Positions 1-13,370 are shown, counted from the first letter of the stretch. The stretch: 64,000 nucleotides of DNA from Thereva unica (GCA_949987705.1 OX465285.1:90281975-90345974), one strand, 5' to 3'. Made by a program: numbers and translations. Notes: generated by a model from the letters alone, not told the origin.

Positions 1-1
1 C

Positions 2-82
2 TCATATAACATCTCAGAGTTGAAACGCAAGCTACGATATCTACTCATGCACTCTCCAGACTTCTTACCTATCCGTAGGTAA
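2..82 (+). mobile_element. 3' end of a jockey-like LINE, 5'-truncated
   Basis: Frame 2 reads SYNISELKRKLRYLLMHSP and so on to a TAG/TAA stop. This matches the C terminus of the better preserved LINE at 396-2060 (SYNIQEFKRRVHHHLL). The insertion continues past the left window edge. Confidence 0.6.
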
Positions 83-395
83 AATGTGTACTCCGCAACG
101 CAAGATGGCTCGATCATCTCACTTCCATAGTCTCAGCCCTACTTTTCACGTCAATTACATTGTAGGAATCTTTTCATAGATCTATCATAGCGAGTAACTC
201 CGAACCCCTACAGCATCTACACAGTATTCATACATGATGCCTCACCTATACCCGCACCACCTAATTCCCCCACCGTTTCAGTTGTTTGCAGATTGATGGT
301 AGATGGCAGTAATGGTGGCAGTATTGTAAAATCTGATATTCTTGATTTACTTGAAATTTTATGTTTTTTTTTATGTGGTAGTGCTAAGCTCAGCA
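83..395. other. Decayed LINE flank, no gene
   Basis: Positions 105-170 resemble the pre-terminal part of the same LINE family (HSSHFHSLSPTFHV against HSSHSLHLQLPLSR), so a second degraded plus-strand copy may lie here. Nothing else is recognisable. Confidence 0.3.
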
Positions 396-2060
396 GTCAC
401 CCTTTGTACTACTAGTCCGTCATGTCATTTGTCAGGTCATGGTGCAATGTCTAGCAGTAAGCTTAGTACGGGGGAGGGGTGGGGGGGTATAGCTTAAGGG
501 TTAAAAGGTACGGGGGGGTATTGAAGAAGGTGGTGATGAACCCTGCGTTTGAACTCTTGGATGTTGTAGGAACTCGGAAATACCGATTGCGAGAGATTAT
601 TCCACAGTCGAGTTGTTCTATTTACAAACGAATTCATATCTTGTTGAGTGCGTGAAAGGGGGAGTTGCAGGTGCAGGGAATGGGACGAGTGGGCTAATCT
701 GGGGTTGCGGGTATAAGATTGCCGTGGAGGCAAAAGAGCGTTTAACTCGGAGGAACAGTCACTATGATAGTAGCGATAAAATTTTGTCAGTGCTGCTACA
801 TTCCTACGGTGGCTTAGGGGGTCGATGGTGGAGCAAGCGGTATCGTCATTAATTAACTTAAGGGCCTTTTTTTGGACCTTATTTAACCATGCTAAGGTTG
901 TTATTGGAGCGCCGCCCCAAATGAGGGAGTTGTATTCGAGAAGAGGCCGAATGTAGGATTTATAAATAACAGCACGGGCCGATGGCTGGAGGAGGAACCT
1001 GCACCTCTTAAGAAATCCCAAGCACAGGGATGCTTGTTTGGCGATTTGGAATATGTGGTCATTCCATCGTAAGTCTTTGGCTAATGTCATGCCTAAGTGT
1101 AGGGATGGGTCGGCCTTTAGTTCCACGTCATCCACTGTCAAGGATGGTGAGGTGTTGATCTTTTTCTTTGAAATAAGACAGTACTTGGTTTTGGAGGGGT
1201 TGAATTCGACACGATTCTTTTTTCCCCACTCTAGAATAAGTTCAATGTCGTTATTAATAGAGTTGAACATTAGTTCACGATCATCTAGACAGGATCTGGC
1301 ATGTGTCTGTCTTGTATCGAAGCTGTACGAGTAACGTAGAGTACCGTCGTCATCTGAGAAGTAGATTGGAGGGGATTGAAAGTAGGTCATTTATAAAGAT
1401 AAGAAATAGGGCCGGTGATAAAATTGACCCCTGGGGGACTCCCGCAGAGATGGGGTGAGATTCAGATTTGACGCCATCCAAAACTACCTTAATTGAACGG
1501 CCGGAAAGGAAACTCTCAACCCACTTATAGAGAAGCGAGTCAATTCCAATACCTTTGAGTTTAGCTAACAAGGCTGAGTGCCATACTCTATCAAAAGCCT
1601 TGGAGATATCCAAAGCAACCAAACTAGATTCACCAGATCCATGCAAACTTCGGTTGAGGTGTTCTGTAAGGCAAACTAAAAGATCACCAGTGGATCTTTT
1701 TTGTCGGAAGCCGTATTGTTTGTCGTTTATAAGTTGGTTGGATTCTAGATATCCCATAAGCTTTTTGTTAATTATCGTCTCCATGGATTTGCTATTGGGC
1801 GGTAGTTGGAGGGAAGGCTGGAGTTACCTTTTTTCGGTATTGGCTGCACATGAGCAAGTTTCCAAGAATCTGGGTAAACTCCGGAAGAGTATGATAGGGC
1901 AAAAAGTTTGCGCAGAGGTTTAGCCAAAGGTGAGGCGCATTGTTTTAAGACGATAGGGAGTATATTATCGGGTCCAGTAGATTTGTTGACATCGAGCTCC
2001 TTGAGGCATCTGTAAACCTAGCGTGGATATACCCGTGGATTTCGAAATTTTACCCATTTC
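396..2060 (-). mobile_element. Jockey-like LINE, reverse transcriptase region, frameshifted
   Basis: On the minus strand, 2040-1785 encodes the start of the RT (STGPDNILPIVLKQCASPLA, then YRPIA). Positions 1784-1434 encode GFRQKRSTGDLLVCL, ALDISKAFDRVWH and AGVPQGSILSPALFLIFIND. After a frame change, 1390-494 carries the catalytic box as FSDDD (1349-1360) and the C-terminal thumb with LGMTLAKDLRWNDHI and RPLLEYNSLIWGG. Such order is typical of jockey-clade non-LTR retrotransposons, which move by target-primed reverse transcription. The 3'UTR runs to about 396. No endonuclease is left upstream, so the copy is 5'-truncated and dead. The junctions at the frameshifts at about 1390-1430 and 1785 were not resolved base by base. 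Confidence 0.88.
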
Positions 2061-5000
2061 AAACAAGGTGTAAAATCATTATCTTAGATTTGGTCTGGGG
2101 TAATCTTGGTTGATATTTCTAAAAAAAAATACAATCAAACGTTAGCTTCTTTGGTGTCTATGGCCCTTGGCCTTTTTTGAGAAGGGAATATTTGTACCAT
2201 GTATAGAGGTAGCTGCTGAATTTAGCTTAGTTTACTTTAATTGGTTTAATTTAACGTGCAGCAAGTTAAATCAAATAGGTCGTATAGCAGTAATTTTCTC
2301 ATTTAGCTGAGTTTTTAAGTATATTAGTGCGAAATAACAGTCGCACTTAAAAAAACTAACCACAATCTATATGTAAAAGATATCTCAAACAATTTTATTG
2401 TAAATTGTATTTTTTTCATGACAAATTGAAAATATAAAAATATTTCACGATCGATCATATTCTTTCATTGTTTTTTTTATATGAGAATTCATTGCGTTCG
2501 TTTAAAAATTCATGCACATACGAAGGACACAACTTTCAGCGTTAAAAATTAACTCGAATATTTCCAGGACGATAAATTTAAAAATTGCTCAAAACTTTTG
2601 GGTCAACCTACTCCCCAGCGGGGTATGTCACATTTTTATTATTTTTATGCCTCCATCACCAAATAATTTGTTATATATACAGAAATAAAAAACTCCCAAC
2701 GTCTCCAACCATTTTCTAGCAAATCTTCCTTGAAAAGAAAAGAAAATCTCCTTAGGCAAATTTCTAATTATTCCACAGACAAAAAATTCTGAAAAGTTTT
2801 AAGAATTTTTTCTGCTCAAGTACTTCTTTCTCACGACATTTATCTTCGTTTATTATGTAGATATAAAAATTATATATAACCGATGAGACCCTTGTTTTTG
2901 CAGCTGATTAAACTCTTAATCCAACTTTAAAAACAACAAAAATAATGTGTGCACCTGCAATATATCAAAAAAGGTAAACGTTGTTGTCATTGTCCTTTGT
3001 GGCGCTGCTTATCATCATCTGGTCAGTGCTCAAATATTTCAAGTTGACAAATAGTCGAGAGATAGCGCACGGTTTATCATCGGCGTCACATAAACAAGTC
3101 ATGCTGAGCATAAGAACAAATGTTGACTCAATACCTGGTCTATTTGTTTTTCACTTATTATTTGAGTCAATTTTTTTTTAGTTTTTTATGATTAACTTTT
3201 TTTTATAAAGAAAATTTTTAATTCAAAAATGTTTGTTATGATTGCGCAAATTTCGTCTCAAGTGATTGTGTAAGATTGCGTAAGATGGGTTGACATGAAT
3301 ATTGTTGAGATTGTGTAATAGTTTGTAAGGGATTGGAGATTTTGATATGGGGCAGAAGTAGTTGTTCTGTTTCGAAATTTAAAAATAATTACGTGACTTG
3401 TTTTGAAGATTGAATAAAAGTTCATTTAGAATTTTTGGAGTGAACTATGACATAGCTGTGGAGGAAATATTACCAATACAAAAGATGGCCTGGGCGAATC
3501 AGCTTAGCAAGATTGCTCTACGCAAACCGGCCATCTTGTGAAAGAGAACGACTATATATATGCTCAGGATGCTCTAAAGAAATTCTAAAACTGGTCTCAG
3601 ATAGGTATCTAATGTTGCAGGCAGAAATAACAGTATCATAGAAAGAAGACACACCCCATAGAATAGTTCTCTTGGCGCTGCTATGGTTAAAATTCTAATA
3701 ACATTACAGAGCAGCAGGACAACGGCAGACAGCTATCGGAACATGGTGATCCTAGTAACATATTTGTGGAAAAGTTAGAGAAAGTACAGAACCAGGGGCG
3801 GTGGAGCATAATCCTTGTCGGTGAGGAGCCGCAAACAGGTAACCGTTAAAATGTAAAAAGTTATTCGGTCAGTTGAATCACCAGCTGTCTGTTGAGTTAT
3901 GTATGGTTTTAAATTCTTTAGTCATGGGGTTACGCCTGTTTAGCATTTTGGGGAGGGGGGTGCAGATAGGGCCCCTATGAGTCTACCCCGACCGCCTCTT
4001 ATGGACTCCGTATGAATTGCCCTATAAGTCCCACACAAAGGATTTTACGCCTTGCCTCATTCACGCCTCATCATAACGAACGCCCCATTTGGCCCCCTTT
4101 ACGAAAAATCATTGCCCTTCGATTCCGAATGGAAAAGGAGGCCGAACAATTTTAGAGTTTCGGCGTGGATACGTGAGTTTCGGAGTGATAAAGTAACTGT
4201 CCCGGGGTCGAAAACTTTATATTTTTAAAACCAGTTGGGTATTAATTACGTCCAATGTTGCTTAGCCTCTGTAATTGAACTAGAATATTGAGTATGCTAA
4301 ATGCTACGCTTCACGGTCACCAATTTAATTGCGTGAAATATGAAGCAATGCAACAACAAAAACTAAAACTATGTATGAATTAAACTAAAGCTTGATGCCC
4401 CGGCTTCACTGACCTCAGTTCAATAATGTTCAGTTCAATCCACATAAGTGCCTTCACCGCCTAAAGTCCAGTTCATTTTCAATTCGTGCTTGAAATTGTT
4501 GTTGCTTTTTCGCCAGAAAAAGCCCACTGGAATGGCATTCCAATATTCCAGTTGATTACTCTTTTTTAACAAGCTTTTAAGTTTAACTTGGCGAACTGAG
4601 ATTTTTTTATCCTCAGTTGAATATGTGAAAATTGTATGCGAACTGAAGTTATCCAAAGTTCGCCGATAATTTAGGGCAAAGAACCGAAAGCAAGACGTGA
4701 AAACAACGGTGAGACTGGGTGAGATTCGGCTTGACCCTCCCCCCCCCCCCCCCCCCCCACCTAAACGCCTCACGTAATTAATAGACGACCCCAAAGAACT
4801 GTTTAACGGTTAAAAAAACGTTTTTGAATCAACTCCACTGAACCAAAAAAAGTTACTGGTTTAGTAACAATGGAAAAGTCAATATAAGCCTAAGAAGGAG
4901 AAATTTGTTTTATCAAGATGTCCTTTCTTCTCCATAAATATTTTCACAGGATCCTCCAGTGTATATAAATCACAATTGTGGGTAATTTATAAATAATGTA

Positions 5001-6400
5001 AGACCGAAAAGCCACTGAATAAGCAATTTTATGATTGATGATATACACGATGAAAGAAGGCCATAGAATGTCGTTTTTTAGAGTCCTTGCAAAGTTCATG
5101 TAACTTTGTGCTAGAATTTTGAAGAAGGAGACTAGAAACATGTTCTAACTTTTTGCGAGTTTTGAAAATTATTTCACAATTTTTGTTAAGAAATTTTTAT
5201 TGAACAAAACTTTCTTTTAAAAATTTTAAAAGTATAGAATAACTTATTTTACAAAAATCAAATATTTCCCTGATGTTTCAAATTTTTCAAAGTAATATCT
5301 GCGCCATTTTATGATTAATACATTTTTTTGGATCTTATCTTTCTTGGGCAAAGAGAATCTAAAATCAAAAAAACAATTGACACCAATTCGTCTCTGTAAT
5401 ATCTTGGCACAATTTCCCGCTGATGAAGGCTCCACAAGAGGCAAACTGCTGTGACAAGACTGAACTTTGGCAATGGTGTGCGTTAGCGCTGCCTCAACTG
5501 GGTGAGGAATAATGGCCTATTGACATCATAATTAATCTTGAGCCTAAGAATTTTATGATTTCATCGATTTCTTATCTCGGAAAATTTATGTCAAAGTGAA
5601 TGGACTCAAGTGCGACTACGACGACGAGGAGTGTACTTCAGTAACAATTTTCACGAGACTTTTTTTTGTTTTGTTCATGAATTAAAATTTTAAAAATAAA
5701 ATTCAAGTAGGAAATCTTTTTCTTTTTATACTTTCACATTATAATACGACGACGTCTCTGCAAAAATACACAAAAGTTTAGGTTTATGAATTGTGGATCG
5801 TTTGACACTGCAGAATTCTGGGATGGCTGCCAGGAAATTAATATCCATTTTTTTTTTCTGCCAAGAAATGCTTTATGTTGGCCAAGGGTGGTTGGTGGGC
5901 AGGATTTAAATACATTTGTAAAGAGATAAACTAATGGGGTAATAAATATATAGTAGAAGTTTGTTTGTACTAATTAAGGAATGTAGGGTGTATAGAAGAT
6001 GTGTAGTTGTAGGTGCCAATTGCGAAGAGATAACATTATTTTTATCGTTACGAAAGAAGAATGCAATTTTATTTATATTGCACAAGGTTGATAGTTTGGG
6101 AAATATTTTTATAAGCGCTAATAAATTCTTTACTCAATTCTAACTTTTAAGAGCTATAATTTGACTAACAAGCTGTTTTAGCCAAAAACATTTATTATTG
6201 TGCATTAAGACAGACTTTTACATCGATTGCGATAATTTATTTTCTATTATACTAAAAATACACACGTTTTAACTCCTTTTATGTGAATAACGTCGATTCG
6301 TTAAAATAAATAAATACATACATATGTATATATGTAGGTCCGTAATAGTGTTGAGTAGGACACGGCTATAAAATGAGTTTATAAGAGGGGCCTCTTTTTC
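2061..6400. other. AT-rich intergenic DNA, no gene seen
   Basis: I see no conserved coding sequence. A 20-base C homopolymer is at 4739-4758, and a TACATACATATGTATATATG microsatellite is near 6314-6335. The frames around 4435-4794 and 5961-6143 are short and featureless. Confidence 0.5.
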
Positions 6401-6419
6401 CTTTTGTACCAGTACAATG

Positions 6420-7880
6420 TCTCACTTCAAATGAGGCGAGGTGCGATCGTATTGCTAGCACGTCACGACAGCAAAGCACTGGTGTTCCTGACCTCTGTCG
6501 CGTTATTAAAAGCTCCAAATGGCTTGAAATGGCTTGCATTTTGTCCCAACATTAGAATGGCATCACAATATTGTGGCTAAGTGGGATCCCTAGTGGGGAA
6601 GCAGCCATTTCAACCTAACCTAACCTAAGCTCTTTCCTACACTTAAGCATTCACTTCAAATCACGCTTATTGGCTAGTCTCTTCCAGCCATCAGTACTTC
6701 GTTCTGGCTCTGGAAGGCTCCTCTTTATCTGTAGGGCCTATTCGTGTACTGTATCGCAGGAGTTGTGTTCAGCCCATCGGCTCTTTCGTATAAAATACTT
6801 TTAACCCGCGCATGACGAAGGATACGGTAGATTAAAGGCACTCCCTCTGTGTCCTGTATCAGCTCTAACGCATCTAGCTGTGTGAACGCTTCAGGCGGTA
6901 TCTGTCCTGTCCGTCTTGTCATGTCATAAAAGTCCGGTCTGGGGTAGTAAGCCTTCGGGGCTTGTTACTTTTCGTCGCTCTTGAAAGAGGAAATATTTCA
7001 CCATATTGAGCAGCCGTAGGTAAAAACCGCTCTGACCAAAGTCTTGTAGCAAGTTACCTTAAGCCTTGAGTTAAGATGCTTGCTAAAAAAAGCCTCTTCA
7101 TCATATGAAAGGCTTTCTGAGCTTTGCCTATACCAGCACGAGCATACATAAATGACTCTCGTAATACATGTACTGATCCAGCCAAATCCCTAGGTACCTA
7201 ATCTTGATTTGACTTTGTAGAAGCGACTGGATGTCGTCAATATAACAATATATATAACAAGGTCATCAGCGAACGTTAAGGCACTTCCAAAGAGATCCAA
7301 CTAGATCGTTCGTGTAAATGATGAAAATGAGTGGCGAATTTACTTCTCCCTGCTACAACCCGTTTTTAAAAGACTCCAGGAACAAATTTCCCTCCCTTGA
7401 AAAATGTAAGAACTGTGTCAACACTACGTAATTCACAATAACACCTCGCTTCATTTATCTCGATACACGCTCAGTAGGACATTATTTTTGAACCGGGACA
7501 TTTCAAAACATTGAGGCCTCAGTACAATTTATCGTCGTGTAAGGGACAAATGTACTGCCTCGTGTAAATCCGGCTCAACTCTACCCTCAACCCAACTTGT
7601 CAGCACAACTTGCTGATATTTGGACGTAAACTTATTGGACGGAAATTGGCAGGATTTGATCTATCTTGTTTGGGGGATAGGAAATATCACGGCTGTTTTC
7701 CAGTGTTAGGCATTGTTGAACGACGTGGCGTAAACGTCGACCGCCACTTGAGGCAAGTGCTTTAAAACCACAATGGGGATACCGTCGATTTCTTATTCGC
7801 AGGAACTCGTCGTTCTTCATGAAAATAGCGTTGTCAGTTGCGTTTGGGATGTTGAGGCGCAGGGCAATCTTCACTGAATT
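6420..7880 (-). mobile_element. I/Ingi-like LINE, RT and 3' end, degenerate
   Basis: Reading the minus strand, RT motifs recur across frames: GEVNSPLIFIIYTNDL, then LTFADDLVIY with the FADD catalytic box at 7262-7273, then IKIRYLGIWLDQ and GIGKAQKAFHMMKRLF. These mark the palm and thumb of an I/LOA/Ingi-type LINE. Several stops and frameshifts show decay. The minus-strand 3'UTR includes TTAGGTTAGGTTAGGTTG (6611-6629). The 5' limit near 7880 and 3' limit near 6420 are estimates. Confidence 0.75.
6611..6629. repeat. (CCTAA)n-like short array
   Basis: The sequence CAACCTAACCTAACCTAAG has three CCTAA units. This pentamer is the ancestral insect telomere unit, but here it sits in the 3'UTR of a LINE, where such AACCTAACCT runs are common. 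Confidence 0.6.
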
Positions 7881-8309
7881 CGACTACCTACATGTCTATT
7901 CTCAGATCTCCATACTCTGCTGATCTCACCCCCCCCCCCCTTTTTTTGTATGTGACACACTAGAGGCTTAGGGAAGGCCACTTTGTACTGTCGACCATCT
8001 ATTATTTTGAAATGTCGAACAGCAGCTCTAGTCGGAAGATAAAGAGAAGTGAAGGAAGGAACCGTCAAATCCTAGCCGCGGTATTTTATTCCACCTGCTG
8101 CCAACTATTTCGCGACTCTGACATCGGGGCATCGAGAACAACTCGCTGGAGTGTTATGCCTCCTGAAAGAGTTGTATCTCATCAACCAACCGATGACATG
8201 AGCTTGGTGGAGCGGGGAAGGACTAGGGAAGACTATGACAAGAGGAATCAGGAATGTAAAGAGGGAAGAAGAAAGAAAGTTATGTAGGTGGGAAAATTGG
8301 GAAAGGCGA
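7881..8309. other. No gene; possible SINE body
   Basis: The stretch holds a C10-T7 tract (about 7929-7947) and pyrimidine-rich minus-strand sequence that follows the tRNA-like head at 8310-8392, so part of it may be the tail of that SINE. No other feature is recognisable. Confidence 0.35.
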
Positions 8310-8392
8310 AGGACCGTAGCGCTGCCGGGAATCGAACCCGGAACCTCTGGGATAGTAGTCAGGCGCCTTACCCCTAGACTACCGAGGCCCAG
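8310..8392 (-). mobile_element. tRNA-derived SINE head
   Basis: The minus strand has pol III promoter boxes: box A-like TAGTCTAGGGGTAAGG (8366-8381) and a perfect box B GGTTCGATTCC (8328-8338) inside an intact CCGGG/CCCGG T-arm. The anticodon stem (CTGAC against CCCAG) is mismatched and the acceptor ends do not pair, so this is not a functional tRNA. It fits a tRNA-derived SINE running leftwards. Confidence 0.65.
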
Positions 8393-8399
8393 TGGAAGT

Positions 8400-11300
8400 T
8401 ACAGTAGTTCAGCTGCCTTTGATTCTCCAGGTCGTGATTCGTTTGTACAGTAGGGTTCACTGTGTAGAATTTTTGGCAGAAGGATCCTACCAAATCTACT
8501 CTTTCCTGCCTCCTCCCTATCTGGATTTAAGCCGGCCTTTCTTTGCAATCCGTAACTATTCAGGTCCCTAGGAAATCGAAACTTCTCTAGTCGGTTATGC
8601 GACCTCGCCTTATTTGAAGTATGACATTGTACTGGCTCAAAACAGAAAAGAGGCACCTCTTACAAACTCATTTTAAAATCGTGTCGCATCCAACACTACC
8701 ATTGACCGACATGGAACTTCATATAAACAATCAGTAAACAATCTGTTAGATCGCATTTGAATACACTTGCTTTTATGCTATCTGTCACCGCCCGCACTGC
8801 ACGCACGGAAGTGTCCGCGTCCGGCATGAGGCTCAGCAGCAAAAATAGGCTTTATCCAGAGGTTTAGTTTTCCACATGGACAAAAATACAAGATGCATTT
8901 CTTTCCATTGATCAAAATACTTGTAAAAATATGATGCAATCCATTGACCTGTTAAGAAATGTTTTCAAACAACTTAACTTTCTCTCTCATGAGCATAAAA
9001 TTTCACAAGTAAATATTAAACTATTAAAAAAAATTGTTGTTGATAAAACTTCTCGTCACTCCCTTATAGCAGTTAACTAAGGGGTAATCTGTCAGTGAAG
9101 GAAAAACAATTGTAACAATTACAATCCACACGAGCTTGTTATAAATTATAACTGTTTTTCAACTGGCAGTTGAAATCCAGTTAACTAGGCATTAGCTTGC
9201 GTGCGGCTTGTCGTTATATGAATTTTTCTCTAGTCAATTTGCATAAAAGCTCATTTTCAACATGAATGTCAAAAAATCTCTCTCTCTTTACTCTTTTTTT
9301 TCGTTTATTGGATTCCATTACATAATCCAGCTGACATTCCGCTCATAAATAAAGCTGCAGCTTCGTACATAACTTATGTCGGTTTATCATTTTTCGCTGT
9401 CATAAATACAAGCTGATGACGTTAACGTATTAGTAAGTAACGTGCAATTGGACAATTCATTTCGAGATGAGCTGAAGTAAATTGAGGTGAGAGGATAGTT
9501 TAGTGTTGATTGGGTGGTATAGGTGAATAGTTTTTGGGGATTCAGGATGAAGTCAGCTTTTATAAATATAAACAGGAGCACCCTAATTTCTCTAGCTCCT
9601 GCTATGGAAGTCCCAAATTGCCGACCTATCCTAACCGCATTACTGCCGATAAGGAAATCCCTACTTAAAATCGATAATAGCTAAAAACTTTGCTTCGTTC
9701 TCCGTTTAACCCATCGAGGCAAGTCCTTGAGCTATTCTAATTTCAGAACGGGGAAATGCTGGTAGAAAATGGACAAGGATAACAGTAATTAGGTCCTAAC
9801 CGCACGAAACTTTCATGTGTTGCGATTGAAAAAAGGGGTGAAAAGAGTACATACGAACGCCCTTGGTGGATATTTCACATCCTCATACAATATTGATCCG
9901 CCATGTCATCGTCAGGCTGCCAGCCACTTGATGTGTTGTCCCCGACTCGTGCTCCTCCGCAGAGAACGCTTTTTCTAAACATAAAGCCTTCGCTGATATC
10001 ATGTGAAAGGATCGACTTCTGTTAGTGTGTAATCAGTCGGAAGTCGTATCAATCCCGAGCAGGAAGCGTGGGACGATGATTAAAATCTACCAATATTGAA
10101 ATTGTGCGGGGAAGGTTGATGGGGCATGGATACCCCACACATATCCACAGGATCCTTGAATGAAGAAAGTTTAACGTACAAGCAGAGTTGGGCCATGTAT
10201 AACATTGTGACAAAAAAGAAAACGTTTCCATAATCTTTTGTTTCATGATTAATAGCCAGACCCAGTTCGGCAACGAGCGCATTGACAATCTGGATTATAA
10301 TCGACAAAGACGACATAACAATGGGCGATTCGTGCATGAGAAACGAAAGTTTAGCAAAAGGATATTTGAGCAAGTCATAATGTTAGCTAAGTTGCAGGAA
10401 TAACACCTGTTTTTGTGCTATCATCTTAACACATACATATCTATCATTGAACAATATGATTCCATTCTCAAACATCTTGCCGAACTATGAAACGATTTAT
10501 TCAATGGAAGGGGACAGACGTTTTGTCTTGCAAGAAATATAGAAAATCGTTTTGATGTTGTCACAGAAAAACCACTAGTTCGAAGCACAGATTATATGAT
10601 GTTTGTCCTTATATGATGCGACGAAACTGTGTATCATCTCAAAACCACTTAAAAACTAGCGCAAATAATCCTTCAAACTGCAGTGTGTTTAGTCAAACGA
10701 CAGCGCAACGTTTCATCACAAAAAAAACCGGATCAATTTTTATGCGGTGTAGTTGAAACGTCGAGACGTTTTTGTGAAAGGATTTATTGATTAAAAAAAA
10801 ACTGGGTTCATTTTGGTGTGTACGATATTAGCTTCGTTTGTTCCACCCCTTTTTTGCAATTCTAAAACTATAGGAAAAATATACGAATACGAAAAATTTT
10901 GATGTTGAAAAATGCTGTTTGTTGTTGTTTTGAATAGCAAAGGATTATCCAGGGATATTTGTGCAATAAAAAAAATTGTAGTTTTACATATAGATGTGCT
11001 TCTTTTTAGCATGACTCCTTAAATGTTTCGACTATATTTTTGGAAAATTTTGGTGCTTGAAAATCGATGACACAATTCCTCTGCGATTTGTTTAATAAAT
11101 CCAAATGGTTATCCAATAACATTGAAAGGATTTCATGTGTCAATAAAGCGAAATAGTTTTGTGCTTGAGCACTTGGAAGGACTATTCAATGACATTGATG
11201 ATAAAAAAAAAAACTATTTTCACGATTGGTTTAAAAACTTTCGATCGAAATTTTCATTCAATTTTTCAATGAAATTGGAATGAGAAGGAATGAGCTGTGT

Positions 11301-12085
11301 CGTTACTTCGATACTTAATTGATATTGATTTGTCAATATAGATCGACACAAATAAGTTAAAGAAACTCTAATCGAGCGATAGGAACTCACACAATCTTGG
11401 AAGACAGTAAATCCAATTCTCGAGGATGTGGTACAATCAATTATTAAAGAAACTTATCGAAATGGTAGGAAACATTAAGGTCATTTTACATCCCAAACGC
11501 AAAGTGGAAACGCCGCTCTGGAGTTCAGGTGTTGATCTTCTCCTATGGCTCGCATCATAAAATCTCAAAATCACTTAGTGCTATTCTCGTTGGCGAGTGA
11601 CGTGACTACGAGGGGCCCGGTAGAATGAAACTGTCGATACCTACAAAAGTATTGAAGAAAATGTCACTTTACACGCCACCTCGTGACAATTAGAATACAA
11701 CGCTTGCCGAACTAACCGCCAAGGATGTCTTAGATTGACAATGAGAATACCTATTTAAGGTCGAAGTGCCCTTCTTTTATGGCGCGGACTCTACAATGAC
11801 AGCAATACTGTCTCTTCATCCCAGTTTTCGTGTAAGTGGTCATGGCCGAAAGACAGACTTGCTGCAATGCATAGGAAAGTTAGGAGATTGTTCAATAGGG
11901 AAAAACATACTGGGCAGTATTAAGAATGCAGGTTCGCCCAAACAGTCTACAACAAAAAATTTAGGCGTTTTAAAATGATTGAATGAAGATTTCATCAGAG
12001 GCAACTACACTATAACAACTCCTCTCCAAAACCGACAAAAATATTATATTTCAGAAAAATCCATTTTGGCCATGAGGCGATTTCT
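8400..12085. other. No gene seen
   Basis: Only short, motif-free frames occur (for example 9387-9581, 10049-10373, 10791-11012). Around 10680-11250 there are loosely repeated CATTGAA/GACATTGA words, but no clear boundaries. Confidence 0.45.
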
Positions 12086-12490
12086 AAAGGCCTCAAATCA
12101 CATGCAGGCCGCCGGCAGGCCGTGGCCTGAAGGTTTCTTCTCTTAAAACTAAGTATGACCATACGCTCACCAACCGTCAATTCGATGGGGCCTGCAGTCC
12201 AAAAAAAACTGCTAGTAGTCTTTATGTGCCTGAAGCTCTAAACTTCTATTCAGTCTGAAATCTTCGTTAAGGCCATGAATATTTTTATTACTTGAATTAA
12301 TGGCCTGCTACGCTACACTGTCGTCTTCGGCTGTGTGTATGTAGGGACTCATTAGGTTTCCTGCAGTCCACGGCCTGTCCGGTGGATGCCTCTAATCGTC
12401 ATCCCTCAATCAGACTAAGTAATGTATGGCCTTCATCGGGCGTTACTTGACGACCTGGCCTGCCGGTGGCCTGCACACTTGACTTAAAGG
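12086..12490. mobile_element. TIR element rich in GGCCTG words
   Basis: Left arm TGCAGGCCGCCGGCAGGCC (12103-12121) is inverted at the right as GGCCTGCCGGTGGCCTGCA (12457-12475), with one mismatch in 19. The similarity extends outward through CTCAAATCA and TTGACTT. Extra GGCCTG copies lie inside at about 12193 and 12371. No transposase ORF is present, so it is a MITE-like nonautonomous element. Outer boundaries and target duplication were not fixed. The 335 bp after it hold nothing recognisable. Confidence 0.6.
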
Positions 12491-12826
12491 CTTGTATGTG
12501 AATGATGGCCTTAATATGCTGATTGTATAAGACCGGCTGCACTGAACAATTGCTCACTCGGAACGCTGATCGGTCGAGCGCTCAGATATGTGCGAGACAG
12601 CTATGACAATATCGTATTTTAATTTTCCACGAAACACTGTTCGACCTACATACATTCGCAAAACATGTGCGTTGCTTGATGTGAATGTTTAAATGAAAAT
12701 TCGTTACATCCCTACTCCAGGCCGTTTATCGCCTGGATGATAAGTACGATCATAGGAACCTTCTAGACCGGTACTCCTGAAACCTCTCTGGGAACGAATT
12801 TCGACCGGGGAAAGGTTTAATGGGGA

Positions 12827-13270
12827 ATGGCTTCCTTTCAGCCCTACAAATACCCGGGAGAAGATGGAATTTTCACTGTACTTCTTCAGAAGTGTCTTGA
12901 GGTGATTCGCGACAACCTGATCTGTCTGTTTAGGGGCATTTTCAATTGGGTTTTATCTCTAAGCTGGACAACAAGCCTCTGGCCCTCTGTTTTCCTGCCG
13001 AAAATGCATGTCATTAAGATCACTAGGATCAACCTTGAGAAAGGTTGGAAATGCGCCAACTTTAGAATCTTTTCGGACAGTCAAGCTGCCTCAAGACACC
13101 CTCAACGTGTAAGTTTGTTTCAAACTAGTTGCAGAGTGCTTTGAAACACTATTATCGAGGGCAATACGGCTGCAGACAAGCTCGCGAGGGAGAGGTCTAA
13201 GACCCTGGTCCAGGAAGTGGAATCCTTCTGTGATATCTCATGGTCCGCCTTCAAGTCCCCGATAGACTGA
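12827..13270 (+). mobile_element. LOA-like LINE fragment, RT fused to RNase H by internal deletion
   Basis: The frame from 12827 reads FQPYKYPGEDGIFTVLLQKC, an RT motif 1 region of LOA/R1-type LINEs, then SVFLPKM. Near 13060 it passes directly into IFSDSQAAS, the second part of a retrotransposon RNase H. After a stop at 13142, GNTAADKLARERSK (the GNxxADxLA helix of RNase H) and a C-terminal tail follow. The RT catalytic core and the first RNase H strand are missing, so the copy is an internal deletion derivative. Confidence 0.75.
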
Positions 13271-13370
13271 ACCTAATCTAACTGTAATCAGCCCCAGGTG
13301 TACTGCCTCCCATACACGATGAGACATGTTGACCAGGTTGATCCCGAGTCCAAGTACATGCAGACGTGAC

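Noticed and set aside
4435..4794. 119-codon minus-strand frame beginning after a glycine run
   Set aside because: The glycine run is just the C20 homopolymer translated; the rest has no motif.
6611..6629. Interstitial telomeric repeat
   Set aside because: Only three CCTAA units, located in the 3'UTR of a LINE where such words are common.
8310..8392. Functional tRNA gene on the minus strand
   Set aside because: T-arm and box B are intact, but anticodon and acceptor stems do not pair, so a SINE head is the better reading.
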